DNA of 64,000 bases from Phoronis australis. Taxonomy: Eukaryota > Phoronida > Phoronidae. Shown here piece after piece: positions 46,481-59,379 of this stretch. A program made the position numbers and the translations under genes. Position 1 is the first letter of the stretch. Each line of letters opens with the position of its first letter. The notes beneath the pieces are model-generated. The model was not told where the DNA came from, ran no database searches, and saw only the letters and a list, made by a program, of their open reading frames with translations. The stretch spans positions 86,172 through 150,171 of the forward strand of contig NMRA01000070.1 of NCBI GenBank assembly GCA_002633005.1, read 5' to 3'.

Positions 46481-48210
46481 ACATTCTGGGGACTACCCAA
46501 CAATTAACGGATCTACCGTCCTCATGCTTTATAATTTCACTGGGTAGCAAAACCCGAGTGAGTTAGGACTTGAGATGATTAAGCCGCAACAAAAAACCAC
46601 CAAGCATATTGATTTTTCAACAAAGAAACAAAATTTTCCAGCTCAAAACAGTGCGCTCCTCACCTGAATTGCAGTAACGTAGCACCCACGCTTGATTTTT
46701 ACTACCAGCACAACAATGGACTCTCAAGACATGAGTTGCCACAAATCATTTCACTGCGAAAAATTATCCTTTGACAGACTGAGTTTAAATTTTACTTGTT
46801 AGACGAAAGAGGTTGACGTGAAATGTTTACAATCATTGTTCACTGTTCTATAACAATCTAGGACTATATAACTCCCAACTAAGAATAGAGGGCCGCGATT
46901 AATTCATCAAAATCACAAGCTGGCCAAACGGTGGCACTTAACCGGGATGAGCGTAGTAAACTGTAGTTAATCGGCTGAATGTCTGTGATGAAAAACTATT
47001 CAAGTGTGAGAAGCATAAGCTTTTTTTTAACTTATTGGTCTCACAAATTTCAACTATTCAAGACCTATGGGCAACTAAGTGTTCGTCCTGTGACGAGCTG
47101 TATAGTGCTCTCAATTAAGCTCCAGTAGTAACCTAATCGAATGAGGTGCAACAAAAATTCTTCCCGGTACTTTTAATCTCACCAACAAATTGCCCACATA
47201 CATCAGGTATACTTTCTGAAGTTACTTTGGGAGCAGATTTATTTTAGGACCTAGGCCTTGGTCGCCTCGCTCACTGTTCAAGGTAAGTAGAAGGCCGAAG
47301 TTTACTCCAAGTCAAATACACTGAGCACAGCCAAATCAAAACCTTATTATTCATTGAATCATTCTTAAAGAGTGAATATCACTTCCTGACTTCTTGGTAA
47401 ATCTAAAATGACTACGTGTTACTCAGCTCCAGATCATGCTAAGTGTAGATTTTTATGGGTTTTTCCCTACGAATATCGCCAGGGTGACCCCATGGGTACC
47501 AGTAGGTTCTTTACAACTTGTGTCACCTTGATAAACGTTGAAATCATATGCAACTGGTACTTTAAGTTAAAGGTTAACCCTGATGAGTACTTAAATCTTG
47601 ACAGGTTTTACTTCACAAGAGCTTTAATACCTCAAAAACAATACTAAGACAATAAGTAAAAATAAGAGCATCAATATAAAACTTGCGTGGTTTTCTTTGT
47701 TTAAATGTAATTACTGTAAACTATTGCTGCAAATGCACATAATATCAACTGCAGGTTTGATAACAGCGTAACGTAAACTCACATTCATGTGTTTCAGTTG
47801 AGAGGCCTTAGTTTTCTGCAACAAGGGAAAATTGACTGATGGAATCTGACTTCTACTCAAAATTACACATTTCAAATGGAATTTACATGATTCAGTAACA
47901 GATAGTAGATACCCAAATTCAAGTATATATTTGATTTTGATATTTCCAAAAGTTAAAAATGCCAAATTTAGTGATTTTGACCACAAATTGACATTTCACC
48001 AATTTTTGACATGGAAACCTGAGAATTCACCACAATTTTCTCAACAGTTGCAATTTGAAATAACACCGAAACAAAATATATGTAAACAAGTTTTAAAAAC
48101 AGGTGACACTAGTACAATAGCCAGTAGAGGGCCCTGCAGTTACTCACACTGTGAGCGTGTGATTGGAATGCGCCGGCGATACACCCCGTTCAACACTTAA
48201 TGGTTGGTTA
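46481..48210. other. No gene seen
   Basis: Ordinary AT-rich sequence. Open frames at 47408, 47711 and 47931 have no recognisable features and no consistent splice signals. Confidence 0.4.
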
Positions 48211-48239
48211 AATCTACAATTTCGAAAGTAGCAGCCACC

Positions 48240-48450
48240 ACTTACTCAATGTCTTTCAAAAACAGCGTCAGTATTGGCACAAACCCAAAGGCCGAGGGCA
48301 GGCAAACTTCTTGCCCCACCTGCTTCACACCTTTCCGACGACTACCAGCGACCTCTCGTTTGTCTCGCGAGCACCAACAAGCAGATTGTGCGGGATTTCG
48401 GGCTCGGAAGACTAGGGGCACTGTTTAGTTTATGTTGCTTAAGTCCAGGT
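48240..48450. other. GC-richer patch, possible unassigned exon on either strand
   Basis: The patch stands out from its AT-rich surroundings and has fairly long open frames in several registers. On the plus strand there is a donor CCAG/gtaagt at 48449-48450. On the minus strand a frame reads EVCLPSAFGFVPILTLFLKD then IE, and ends at a donor GA/gtaagt near 48247. I do not recognise a protein in any frame. It could be a decayed gene copy. Confidence 0.25.
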
Positions 48451-48599
48451 AAGTTACATTTTACATTGAAAACAATACGTAGCACAATCTATGTCGATTT
48501 TGTTAACACCATCACTGATTATGGGATACGCTTTAACAGGCCAAATGTTGTGTGTTGATATCATGGCATCATCTGTTGGCATCGTTAGAGCCATGCCGT

Positions 48600-48700
48600 T
48601 ATACAAGATGGCGGTGCGCCAGGGCACAAATAAGTCGACCGTTATTAGGTTACTCAGTATCTAAGTTGAGCGCGGTAGGATCGACGAAATGCTGTCATTC
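48600..48700 (+). promoter_or_regulatory. Possible promoter-like patch with YY1-type site
   Basis: CAAGATGGCGGTGCGCC (about 48604-48620) fits the YY1 core AAGATGGCGGC closely. It sits in a locally CpG-rich stretch (gtcgacc, gagcgcgg, gatcgacgaa). The same ATGGCGG word also occurs within repeats at 915 and 41118, so it may not be regulatory here. Confidence 0.2.
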
Positions 48701-49204
48701 ACAATTTTCAGTCAAGTAGCGAATGGGATATCACCCTGTTCTGTGTTTTGGTTATATTTTTGTGAATTCGATCATATTGGGAACAGAAATAACTTTTAAG
48801 AAAGTTCGATTCGATAGTTGCTTAGTTGACAGTGACCACCGTCTGTAGCTGACTAGATACTGTGTAGCTCCTATAGGAGCTTCATATGTTGGAAACTTTT
48901 CGGTGAATTATGCCTCGCACTGACTGAAACATCAAAGTCACGTTGTTATAAACACCTTTTGCGCGTTAGAGGGACACCGTAGGCTTAGGAGGCCGTCAAT
49001 GTATTTAATTCCTTCCAACTCGAAGAAATATTCCCATTGTCAAACTTTTTCTTGGTGTAGCCCCTCATTCTGTTCCCAAAATTGGTTACTGGCCATTTTC
49101 ACACTGCGCACGCCAGCAGATGTGGCGTCATACCACCTGCTGCGCGCAGTGTTAAAAATGGGGCCAAGGCTATGTGTGTAGTCCTGATTGATAGGACTGG
49201 ATGC

Positions 49205-49345
49205 TGGATCAAAATTTGAGGATGGTGGCTCAAAATTTGGGGATGGTGGTTTGGTGGCTCAAAATTTGGGGATGGTGGTTTGGTGGCTCAAAATTTGATC
49301 GAGGTGGTCAAATTAGAGCGTGGGGCCTCAAAATTTGAATGAGGT
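49205..49345. repeat. 29-bp minisatellite, about 4 units
   Basis: The unit is near CTCAAAATTTGGGGATGGTG then GTTTGGTGG. The first and last copies are shortened or changed ('ctcaaaatttgatcgaggtgg'). Confidence 0.85.
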
Positions 49346-49599
49346 GGCCTACCTCGTGGTGAAAATGCTGCAATGAATGAAAGTGGTAAGTTTGACCATT
49401 GCCCAGGTGAAATAAGTTACTCCAGGTAATGACTTTTCCTTACCTCTGTATGCATTACTTCATTTGAGGATATTGAAGAGATTTCCATTGAGTAAGTCGG
49501 TATTTGACTGGATATTTATTGTAGTGATTTGAATTTGCATTAAATTAGTAGTAGTAGAAAGCTAAGAATGGGTTAAAGAGGGTTTTTGAAGGTTCCGTT

Positions 49600-49702
49600 T
49601 ACATCCAGTGATCATCTTGCGTCCAGTGGTCATCTAGCATCCAGTGGTCATCTTGCGTCCAGTGAGTCATCTAGCATCCTGTGGTCATCTAGCATTAAGT
49701 GT
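49600..49702. repeat. 18-bp minisatellite, about 5-6 units
   Basis: Units alternate between CCAGTGGTCATCTTGCGT and CCAGTGGTCATCTAGCAT, an alternating higher-order pattern. One unit has a single inserted base (cagtgagtcat). Confidence 0.85.
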
Positions 49703-50104
49703 CTTTGTTGATGTTGATGTCTCGGTAAGACATACTGCTCCACCCTTCTGCAAAATAACGAACTTCTCACGGTCCATGTTGGATAATTACTTTAGGTTAT
49801 AGTCTACAATGGTTATTTCAGAGGTTGTTTTTGCAAAGTGAGTATGGTGTTCAGATTAATTCACGATCTAACAACCTGTTGATATATTGTGGGGGGTTAT
49901 CACAATCTAGTGTTGAAACATGTTTCGAACAAATTGTGTTTCTTTACTGGACTTGGTTAGGTTTTCCAGCTTTACCTGCATTTAGTACAGGTTTGTGTTA
50001 CTAATGGTGTTATTTGAACTGCGTCATGATTTTCTTTATAAGTCAAGGGTTAGGAATGGATTCATTTGAATAACTAATTAGCCTGCTGGTACTTCTGTTC
50101 GTTT

Positions 50105-50160
50105 CATATAATAATACCCTCCTCATATAATAATACCCTCCTCATATAATAATACCCTCT
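50105..50160. repeat. 19-bp tandem repeat, 3 units
   Basis: CATATAATAATACCCTCCT repeats three times; the last unit ends ...CCCTCTG. Confidence 0.85.
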
Positions 50161-51275
50161 GAGCATACATATCTGTTGTTTAGAGCTTGATAGAATGCAA
50201 TGTCCGAGGTACAATCTTTATTAGGCTTATAAGTTTTGGGTTCGACGGTGTCCATTGTACGCAGATATCTATGAAAAGTAAGTAGCTCCATGTTCACTCT
50301 TTTAACTTCCATTATTATATTTTCAAAATGACTCGTGTTCTTGATCTTATCAAACACTCAGCCTGCTTAGATGTATTCTGTTTTGGGTAATGCAAACTTT
50401 GAAGACAGTTCCAAGAAGTGAGAAGCCACAGACCATATGGTTAACACTGTTACACATCAATAAATCTAGATACTTAGATTTGGTGGTTTTCCAATTCCAA
50501 AAGTGTTACACAAGACATTTCAATTATCTTAAATTACATTATGGATTGTTCATAAAGTATGAGCAGCACTTTCAGTGTTAGAAAAGGATCCTATGCACAT
50601 TACACAATCTATTCTCTTGTAACTAAGATAAGACCAACAGTTAGGGTAGCTATTGTTAATCAATGTTGAATAACAGGCCACATGTTTTAGTGCTGTACTG
50701 TAATACTGTCTAAAAGGTCATGTCTTGAATCATTCACTATTGAAACCTGTTGGTCTGCACCACTGCCTAAAGTGTTAATGGGCTCTGGCAACAGCCATTG
50801 TCACTTGTGACTTTCCAGCTAAGCCAACTTGCAAGTCAAATTTCTATGGGCAAAGGAATAGTCTATTGTGAGGCCAGTGTTTAGTATGTGACTAACATCA
50901 AAATTTGTGAGGCTGTAGGAATCTATACTCTGTTATTATTATTAAGCCAATTCCATGAATAGGTCAACGTGGAGACAAAAAATTAAAATTTAGACTACAC
51001 TTACTAACATTTTTGATCTCATCCGAAAGCCCATTCTCTCTAGTTTCAGGACCCATATTTGACTGCCCTATAACTTTTAATTTTTTGCCTAAATGGACCC
51101 ATTTTTGGGGTCACTTGACCCAAAAAAATAGCCTGATTTTCATGTGGGTTGCTAATTATTGTCATAAAAAAGCTAATTATGGGTACTTCACTATACTATC
51201 TAATTTGTGCAATCACAGGAATCCCAAACTTTTTAAAAAATAACATTTCAACTTTGGCACATCATTGACCTCTTG
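50161..51275. other. No gene seen; host sequence of the hAT insertion
   Basis: AT-rich with no supported exon. The open frames at 50390 and 51013 look random. The last bases (GGGTCAAA, 51276-51283) are the left target duplication of the hAT element. Confidence 0.4.
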
Positions 51276-53266
51276 GGGTCAAACAGGGACTCATCTAGGA
51301 TTTGAAAATTGGGGGTCCAAATTCGTGAGACTGACGAGTCGTGCAAAGCGCAAATCTGAGGCGCGTAGCGCTGGGGGGGGGAGGTGGGGTTGGGGAAGTT
51401 GGGGGGGTGGGGGAATTCCCCCACCTGGTGGGGAAAATTGTTACATAAAAAGGTCATTTCCTTGCATTTTATTTAGCACACTGTTTGGATGTCTTTTTCT
51501 TGTTCAAAGGACGGCACATAGGGAAACTAAACAAAAATTAGGAGGTTTGTTCCATTCAGGATGTGTGTATTGTCACTAGGCTGCAAAAATCAAGATCTGT
51601 AAATCTTTTTAGTGAGATTATCTATGTAGAGTTGCATGATAGACAGCATGAGTACAGGACTCAATGTATCTTGAAGCTCTCAAAAGAGAAGAGTAAAATT
51701 AAGGCAGTTGAGAAACCACTTAAAATTGTGAGAAGACAATGAAGTTGCATTCGAAAAGACATAAAAAAAATATTCTAGAGTACATGTCTACGTTTCGTTA
51801 CATGGCACAGTAATGCAATTCACGAATCTACAAAAACAAGACCATATCCTCAACAAATTCACAAATCAGTATCACCAGTGCTCAACACGGTCGATAATCT
51901 CCGCTGGAAAATAGGAGTGACGGCGTATGTGCACTCGCGCGTGTATACCCGGACTTGGCTTCGTAAAGGATCGTGAACAAAAAAAAACGTCGAAACTCCG
52001 TGTTTGAATTTGGCATTCGTATTTTTACGTTTCTTAAACGTTTTTCCGAGCGCTTTACTCGTAAATTTCACGTCGTTTGGCTACGAGCGTAGCCAGTGGT
52101 CGCCGGGGACATCGTAGTTGTTACGTCTTCTGCAGTGCATTTTAAGCGGACGCTTTGTTGAATTGAAACTTACCAGGTTAAAAGTCAATCACTGTCTTTC
52201 ATAGTACGCTACAAGAAATTTATACTTAAAAAGAACCATTCTTTTCTCGCAGTTTAAGAGTCAAATCCCCGGCCAGGTTCACAGCCGAAGTAACAGGTGC
52301 TGTGCACGTGACTGGCTGACCTACTTTTTTCCATATACGGCACGCAGTGCCACACACTGAGGATAAACTCGAATCGCCCAATAATCATGGAATTCCACAA
52401 TAAGTTGAAGTATTTTGAGGCATTTATTTTCATTCTAAGTTATTCATTGAATACGTAACCAACATTACACACCACATTTTTTCTCTTAAAGTTTGCTCTG
52501 CATTCTCGCGCATCAATATAAGTCGTTCGGCCGTGCGGATTTTTTTGATATTTTTTCATTCATTCGTTCGAGTTGCAAGGGTGCTATGCGAACAAATTAA
52601 GGAAGTTTGCGCTAAGTTTTATCTGGTTTGCATGTTCAACGACATTGATGGCATTTGTACGGCAGGTCAGTGCTAGAATTTTGTCGGGCTATCATTTTTT
52701 TTTCGAAGTGTACGTTCTCCGTCGGCTATTTCAAATTGGCTGCTCCGTCGAATATATCGAGTGCCGCTTCAACTTCCGCGTCGGCAACTAGCATTAGGGG
52801 TACGGCAAATCCTTTGAACTTCGGGTGTGGGTTCTTCAATTTCAAAGATTAAGTGTCCATGTACGGGTAGTTAGCGCTGGATGCAATATTTCTCGACACT
52901 AGTCGTGCGGGGGATTCCGTATGAAGCCACCTTGACGTCACAGAATAGGAAGGTATTCCCCAAAGATGGCTGCCAGTATTTGCCGATCGTCATTGTGACA
53001 TTTATAGTAAAAATAGACGGCAAAAGTTTATAATGTCGAGTTATTTCTTAATATTTAGCGAACTTAAACAATGAATTGTAGGTTTCAATGAAATTTATTA
53101 ATAATAAATGTTAAAATTCTTCGTTTAGCCTTCATTTTCGCCGAGGTTGTTTTGGAACAGGCCGTCTTTTTTCCGTCTTGGCCGTGCCGTCCAAAGCCGT
53201 CATTTTTTTAAAAGGGCCGTCCCAAGGACGGCCAGGACGGCCGCTAGATGAGTCCCTGGGGTCAAA
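51276..53266. mobile_element. hAT-type DNA transposon, non-autonomous, with 8-bp target duplication
   Basis: CAGGGACTCATCTAG (51284-51298) is the exact reverse complement of CTAGATGAGTCCCTG (53244-53258). GGGTCAAA flanks both sides (51276-51283 and 53259-53266). An 8-bp duplication plus CAGGG-type ends are the signature of the hAT superfamily. The 1,975-bp element holds no frame resembling a hAT transposase, so it is non-autonomous. Inside are a G-rich run with the palindrome GGGGGAATTCCCCC (near 51410-51423), a CpG-rich half (51890-52900), a full CRE (TGACGTCA, 52933-52940) and an 'aaagatggctgcc' word. Near the right end the strand is rich in GGCCGTC. The CpG-rich interior may be captured genomic DNA. 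Confidence 0.92.
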
Positions 53267-56200
53267 GGTCAACTCCTGGATATCATGGTGCTGTATGTCC
53301 ATCACAAAAAAGTGTTAAAAAGTTTAGTTACTCTAAAAGTTTTCAATCAAAATTAAAATAATTTCAGATTCTCTTTTAACTTGTTACTCAGTACTATTAA
53401 CCAAAATTTTAGATCCCAGGGATAATTCGTTAAGTCAGAAATTGCGTGATAGATGTACAGCAAATTTGTACGTCTGTCACGTACGTCTGTCACACCCTTG
53501 AAATAACAATTTTTCAGCAATTTAAAGTAACCTTAGGTCATATTTTTACTTTCTAAACTTGCAGAAGTTAAAATGTATCACACACCTAAGAAATTTACAA
53601 TACAATATTACAAAGACAGCTTTAAAATTATGTGAATAAGTTGCTACAGATTTAAACTGAATGCATTGGATTTTATCAATTTCAAAAGTATTTGCAGAAA
53701 AGTTATAGTTTGCAATGTCATCTAGTTAATCTTAGTAGAATTCAACTCATTAAAATCAGACAGTTGGCCCACATTATAAAATGTAAATAAAACAAAATGC
53801 TGATTTAATGAAGTTGTTTGTCTGTTAAAGAAATGCTTAGCTTTTGGGAAATTCAAGATGCAAAAATATTCATACAAAAGAATTCCTAAGGTGCTCTAGA
53901 ATATAAATAACAAGAGACCTAAAGAAATACATGTCAATTTGCTATTGCCCAGGAATCAATGTTATTTCTGCTCTGACCTGCTATGTTGTTTTGTGTTGAA
54001 AAAGTCGATACTGGGCATTTTTAAGTGGTAGGAACCTGTCACCTACTTTATTGGGCATTTTTGTCACAGCCTCACCGATTGTATTCACCCTTTTGTGTTT
54101 TTAGCGTATTGCGTCATTGGGTGGCTTGTATGAAATGATTCATAGCAAATTATCACATTGTCTCATTTTACGTATTTTTGATCCCTCAATCTTTTTAAGA
54201 ATTAGACTTTTTTTCTGCTGAGCTTCCAGGAGATTAAATCGGCGTTTAGAAAAAAAGAGGAAATTGTTGGAGACCACCGAAAGAACAGATGCAACTGGGA
54301 GAAGAATAAATATCTGTCTGAATGCCATTGTGGATCAAGAAATTCATAATTGTACTTGTGTGTACTGTGATGTGACATTATTTAAAGCAGCCTCTCCTTA
54401 AATTTGAAAAGAAGGCATGAGTTAAAGAGCTGGATGAAAACCTAATCATGCCAATCACTAAATAGAAAACAACGTCTGATAAGTTAGTTCTACATATTCT
54501 TAAATCATGATCCTAAATGTCTTGCTTTCATAGACAGCACAGGTGATTTGAATATGAATGCCAAAAGTGGATGTTGTCTACTAAAGCATGCTTCACACTT
54601 TGTTTTAAGAAGATACTGAAATTGTTAGTAATACTTTTAAAAAAACCCATGATTATTATTTACATGGCATGCATCAGAACCATCAACGGCATGGTCCAGG
54701 GAATAATTTTATGCAAGCTTAGGGCGAGTTCTAATGTAAAAAACAATTAAAATGCGTTTTTAACAGTGGTTAGTAATGTTTTAAAGTTTTATTTCAGATT
54801 TTATATTTTGACAGTCACATTTACTTATTCGTTTTGAATTATTATTCTATTTAACACATAAAAACAGGTTTTCCTGATAACTAATAGCTGTCAAATACAA
54901 AATGATTATCACTCTCATTTCCACCTGTATGGATTACCATCTTCATAGGGAAGTGAGATTTTAGGGGTTGTTTTATATTTTTAATCAAATGTATTGAAAA
55001 GTTAAAATCCTGGAGTATATTCCTAGCATAGACCTACCTGTGATGATTTGGTATGAAAGGTCAATCGGTACATTTTAATTAAAAAACAATGAATTAGTAG
55101 CAAAAGACCAATATAGCTTAAATACTGCAAAAGTTTGAATCATACGCCCATCACGTACGTCCGTCACACTAACTCAACTTCTATCGAGCTGTCTGACAAA
55201 AATTTCTTGAAAGATATCATCAAAAAATTAGTGTTTTTTACTTTGTAAACATTCCGCTATATCATTGTGTAAAACAAAAAAATTGTATGTTAATGCAACT
55301 CAGAAAATTCACGTTAAAAAACCTCCCAATGAATTTGCACAGTATTTGAAAAGTATTGCCTGTTAGTACCCTTGATATAGAACCTAAACATGACAAAGCA
55401 TTGTTTTGCCGCTATACATTTTTGCGAAGAAAAATAGAAAATACGTTCATTTGTCCAACTGATCATGACCTAAATTGGAGCAATGTTGCTGTGTGTATGC
55501 TTGAATATATGGTTCGTCAACTGCGCACTACTTTAGTCTTGCAACATTTTCATTTTGTGTGCCCATTTCTAAAATGTTCCTTTTTGATGTTACGTAAAAT
55601 GATATTATACATGCCAGCAGGCCTTACAAACAGAACTGCAATGTGATTCCTAATTAAGGCTTCATGTCCTTAAAATTGAAATAGAATGACACAGTGTCGA
55701 TGCTTGGCAAATTGATGTGGAATTCGGGCGATATTTATACAATATCTATGTAGTTGATGAAAAGTACAACCAGTGAGAATTTGGATACTTAAAAGACTAA
55801 GTTTGATTCACTTCATAGGGGATAGGATCTAACCTTTTAGCTGACAGCCTTTCTTTTAATTAATTTATACATAAAAAAGCTCACTTCAGTCACTTGTTTT
55901 TGTTTCAATGCGATGCCACACTTAAATAAGATTTCTCTACTCAGTTTCCCCTGGGAATTTCTATGAGACAGTGCTCTTTCACGTTTCTTACCGCAAAAAA
56001 AAAACGGGACACATCCACCACAAAAACCTTGGGACAAAGTTAACGATGCGGATACTTTTTAAATCAATATTTTACCCAACAAATTTAGATACAGTACGAA
56101 GATTGGAATGCTGCCCTATGTTTCCCTAATCTTGGAAACATCTTTTCCATTTTAGTGTGGAAGCAACCATGACATGATAGTGTTTGTTAATAAAACTGTC

Positions 56201-56609
56201 ACTGAAAACTTTTATCTTTGTGTGTGTGGCACAAGTGCCATGTGTTTAGTGGGAGACATCACTCCCAATTCTCAGTTGTGGGTGAAATGTCACGCATTCC
56301 TATTAAGTTTGTTTATTCTCAGTTTCCCTGTCTAGTTTCATAAGAGGGACAAGAGCCCCATTATGTGTTAATAAATTATATGCATTCCCTGTCACCAGTT
56401 TCCTCACCAGCCTGAATCAGCTCTGGTGTCAAAGCTTGTCCAATGTAATAAATTGACTTAGGGCAGAGACAACAGTTATAGTACAAGCCCATGCTGTGTC
56501 TTTGATGTGTTATTTGAAGAGTGTCTGGCTACAAAAGTGCACCCCCTGTCATGTTCCCCATCACTTACCTAAACACGACTTAAAGCTGTGGGCCTTAAAT
56601 TTGGAGAAA
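53267..56609. other. No gene seen
   Basis: AT-rich sequence. The word GTACGTCYGTCAC occurs twice in tandem at 53469-53494 and once more, in the same orientation, at about 55157-55169; no element could be delimited from it. The open frame at 55356-55646 (96 codons) has no family resemblance. Confidence 0.4.
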
Positions 56610-56644
56610 CCCCCCCCCCCCCCCCCNCCCCCCCCCCCCCCCCC
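56610..56644. other. Poly-C tract with assembly gap (N at 56627)
   Basis: Thirty-four C residues are interrupted by one N, so the true length is unknown. Apparent poly-Pro frames across it are an artefact. Confidence 0.95.
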
Positions 56645-58390
56645 GGAGACCGGGAGTGTGGGTGGGCAATTACCCAAGCAGTGGCTGCTTATGTCCAAAT
56701 TTTAGCCAGACTGGAAAAGCGCATGGGGTGTTCATTCAGCACGGAACTTGTGAGTTTGGTCAATCAGTGGAACATGACAACGACAAAGTTTCTCACGGCT
56801 CATACAGAAACAGAATTACGACTTTGATAGTGCGATTTCGCAAGAGCATTGTTAAAAACTCAGATGTTTTTAAATATATTAGCGCGCTGCAAAATGGCAC
56901 AGCACGGAGCTTTATGAAACTCGAATGGCAGTCCACTTACTGTATCAGCAAGTACTGATTCAGATCAGTGAAAGTGACTGCATTTGGTTTCCTCGATTAA
57001 AACACAGAGGATTTGTTCCAGGGGATAAAACTGAACTGAGTTGAGCTGTCTCAAACATGCAAATATGAACTCATGCTCATCATTTGTTGTGTCAGATATG
57101 CAAATGAGTTGTTCAAGGCTTGATACTGACAGGTTTTCCTGTCAAGAAGTAAAAACCACAGACAACACCGAGAAAAACGACTTTGTGAACTGTTTTTAAA
57201 ATCAAAACATGTCATGTGATATACCTCGTCAGCTCGCTAGATGTTGCGAGTGTAGAAATTTATTGAGCGACTGAGACGCGTTTGCTTCATGGCCCTACCC
57301 AAACTGCAATTGCAAGGAGGGTCCGTGATTGATTGCTCAGTTCCAATCTTGACCCAGGATATCTTGCAAAATCATGTGCTTTCTGTGTGCAATTGCCACC
57401 AGAGGGTGGTGTGAGGAATTGCTGAATTCAAATCTGGGTCGGCTCAGGAGATGTAGCAAAGTCACATGATACATGTGGTGAACTTGTACGCCCCAATAAC
57501 TTCACGGTCCGATCAAGATCATTCCTGAACAATGACTAATATCTCAGTAGACAAGCGGCAGTTCTGTATGAATCTACAGACTTGGATTGTATTAATTCAA
57601 CAAAAGACTAGTTAATAAGTTTAAGAAAAGGTAGTTGAAACGCTTTAGTTGTTCTACAAATGCCGACTAAAAACGTGATTTTCAAGACTATCACACGTAA
57701 GCACTCCCGCAAACATTGAAGTCCGAGCCCGAAGCAAAGCTGCGAACAAAAGCACAAGTTTAAGCTCAAGCAGTGTTCTCCACATCTGACAATCTAAGCA
57801 GGTCGCACGCGTAAAAACTACAACGTGCCGGAACCGCACGGCAGTCAACGTTCTCCATAAGCTAGTGTGCACCTTATTTTTACCCACGCATTTTAATAGT
57901 AATGCACAGTAGTGCTAACGAATAACTGTGTTTATTCAACTTTTTATTTTTAAAAGTTGGAATTAATTACAAACATATCACATATGTCATAACCCATTTG
58001 TTTAGTCAATGACTTTGAAATGGAAATCTGCTCATGTGTTTGAAATAGTATGGGGAAATGTTTTAGGCTACTCAATAATGGTGATGTCAATCAATGTCAA
58101 CTAAGCACAAAAAGTCTAACACGGAAGTAAACTTTTTTCATGAAGTAGACAGTCCAAGTGAAGTGTCTTTGTAAAGACTCTCACATTTTTATGTCTTGAT
58201 AGCTGAGTCTATGTTTTCCCTCAGCCTGTAAGTGTAATGTCTTGCACAGCATTCTTTGAGCCTGAATTCGATATGTGAAGCGGTACAACATTAAACTTCT
58301 GTACTACCAGAACTCTTGTAAAAACAGCACAAAATTCGAGTCCTCCATTATGAATGCAAATTAGCCTAGCCCTTGGTAGAGTAAACAAAC
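56645..58390. other. No gene seen; weak 115-bp duplication
   Basis: Around 57300-57480 two diverged copies of a block share 'ttccaatcttgacccaggat' / 'ttcaaatctgggtcggctca' and 'tcatgtg' / 'tcacatg'. The remaining open frames look random. Confidence 0.4.
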
Positions 58391-58898
58391 CAATTGCAGG
58401 GCTTGGAATTTTCCGTGGAAACGCGGATTTCCGCTTTTTTCAAATGTTCTGTCCGCGCATTTTATTATATTTCCTCATAAAAAATCGGGGATTTGATATA
58501 AAATTTCAGCGGCAAATTCCTTTCTTACCGCGGCGTTGCAGACGACGTTCACCTCGAAAAGCGGAAGTTGCTCTTTATGTTTCGGAGGAACGTAAATTGT
58601 CAACATTGCCGGGGCATCTGGGATAGCGTGGTGGGATTTTCAATGGTGCCTCGTGTTATTGTAAACCGCGGCGACAAATACTACGGCTCTGCAGCCAAAA
58701 ATGTATGGGTTGGGAGTGGACGGACAATCTAAAAGGACGCATGCTAGTGATGGTGGTAACGTTTTTTTTTTTTAGTCCTCCCGATTTTTTGTTGGGGAAA
58801 GGTTCACATCGACCATTTCAGGGCTGGGTAGCGCTTATGATTTGGGCCGTAAAAGTTTCCGCGTTTTTTGTCATTGGTCATTCCAAGCCCTGCAATTG
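58391..58898. mobile_element. hAT-like MITE, 496 bp, CAGGGCTTGGAAT ends
   Basis: CAGGGCTTGGAAT starting at 58397 is the exact inverse of ATTCCAAGCCCTG ending at 58892. CAATTG abuts both ends (58391-58396 and 58893-58898). The duplication is six bases as seen; a full eight does not match, either because the palindromic site hides the register or because flanks mutated. The interior is CpG-rich, with fused-looking CGCGGA/TCCGCG inner repeats. There is no transposase. Confidence 0.82.
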
Positions 58899-59379
58899 TC
58901 AATTCACATGCAGGCCGTTTTCCATCTGCTTGGACGGGAGTTGATGATGGCAACCAATATTTCTAAAGTGATATCTACTGGATTATCAAACGCTTGCAAC
59001 TATGAATTCCCACAATTTTCAGGATTGTCACAAACTCATTCTTCCAGATGAAAATCATCTATTCTCAAGTTAGAGCGAATTGTATTCATTTGTATTGCCT
59101 TGCCGTTGTCTGACATTGTCAGCAAAATTTCGGTTCACCGTGACATGGATATTTGTGATTCGTTGACTGAGCCCGGCAATATCCCCACCATCGACCCTGG
59201 ATTATCTGTCGTATCTGCATCTGAGTCAACGTCAGTATCTGAAACATTTCTGGGTTTTTAAAATAATTCTTAGGCTTAGCGTTCCTTCGCCTTCCCGCAG
59301 CAAACGACATTTCTAAGTATGTAAAATGCGCATGTCAATCAGTAACGGAAGCCAGGGTAGAATTCACTAACATAAGGAC

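Noticed and set aside
53469-55170. GTACGTCYGTCAC words as the ends of a 1.7-kb element
   Set aside because: They are direct, not inverted, are short, and have no matching flanks or target duplication.
56496-56827. Poly-proline proteins across the C run
   Set aside because: Frames run through a homopolymer with an N of unknown length.
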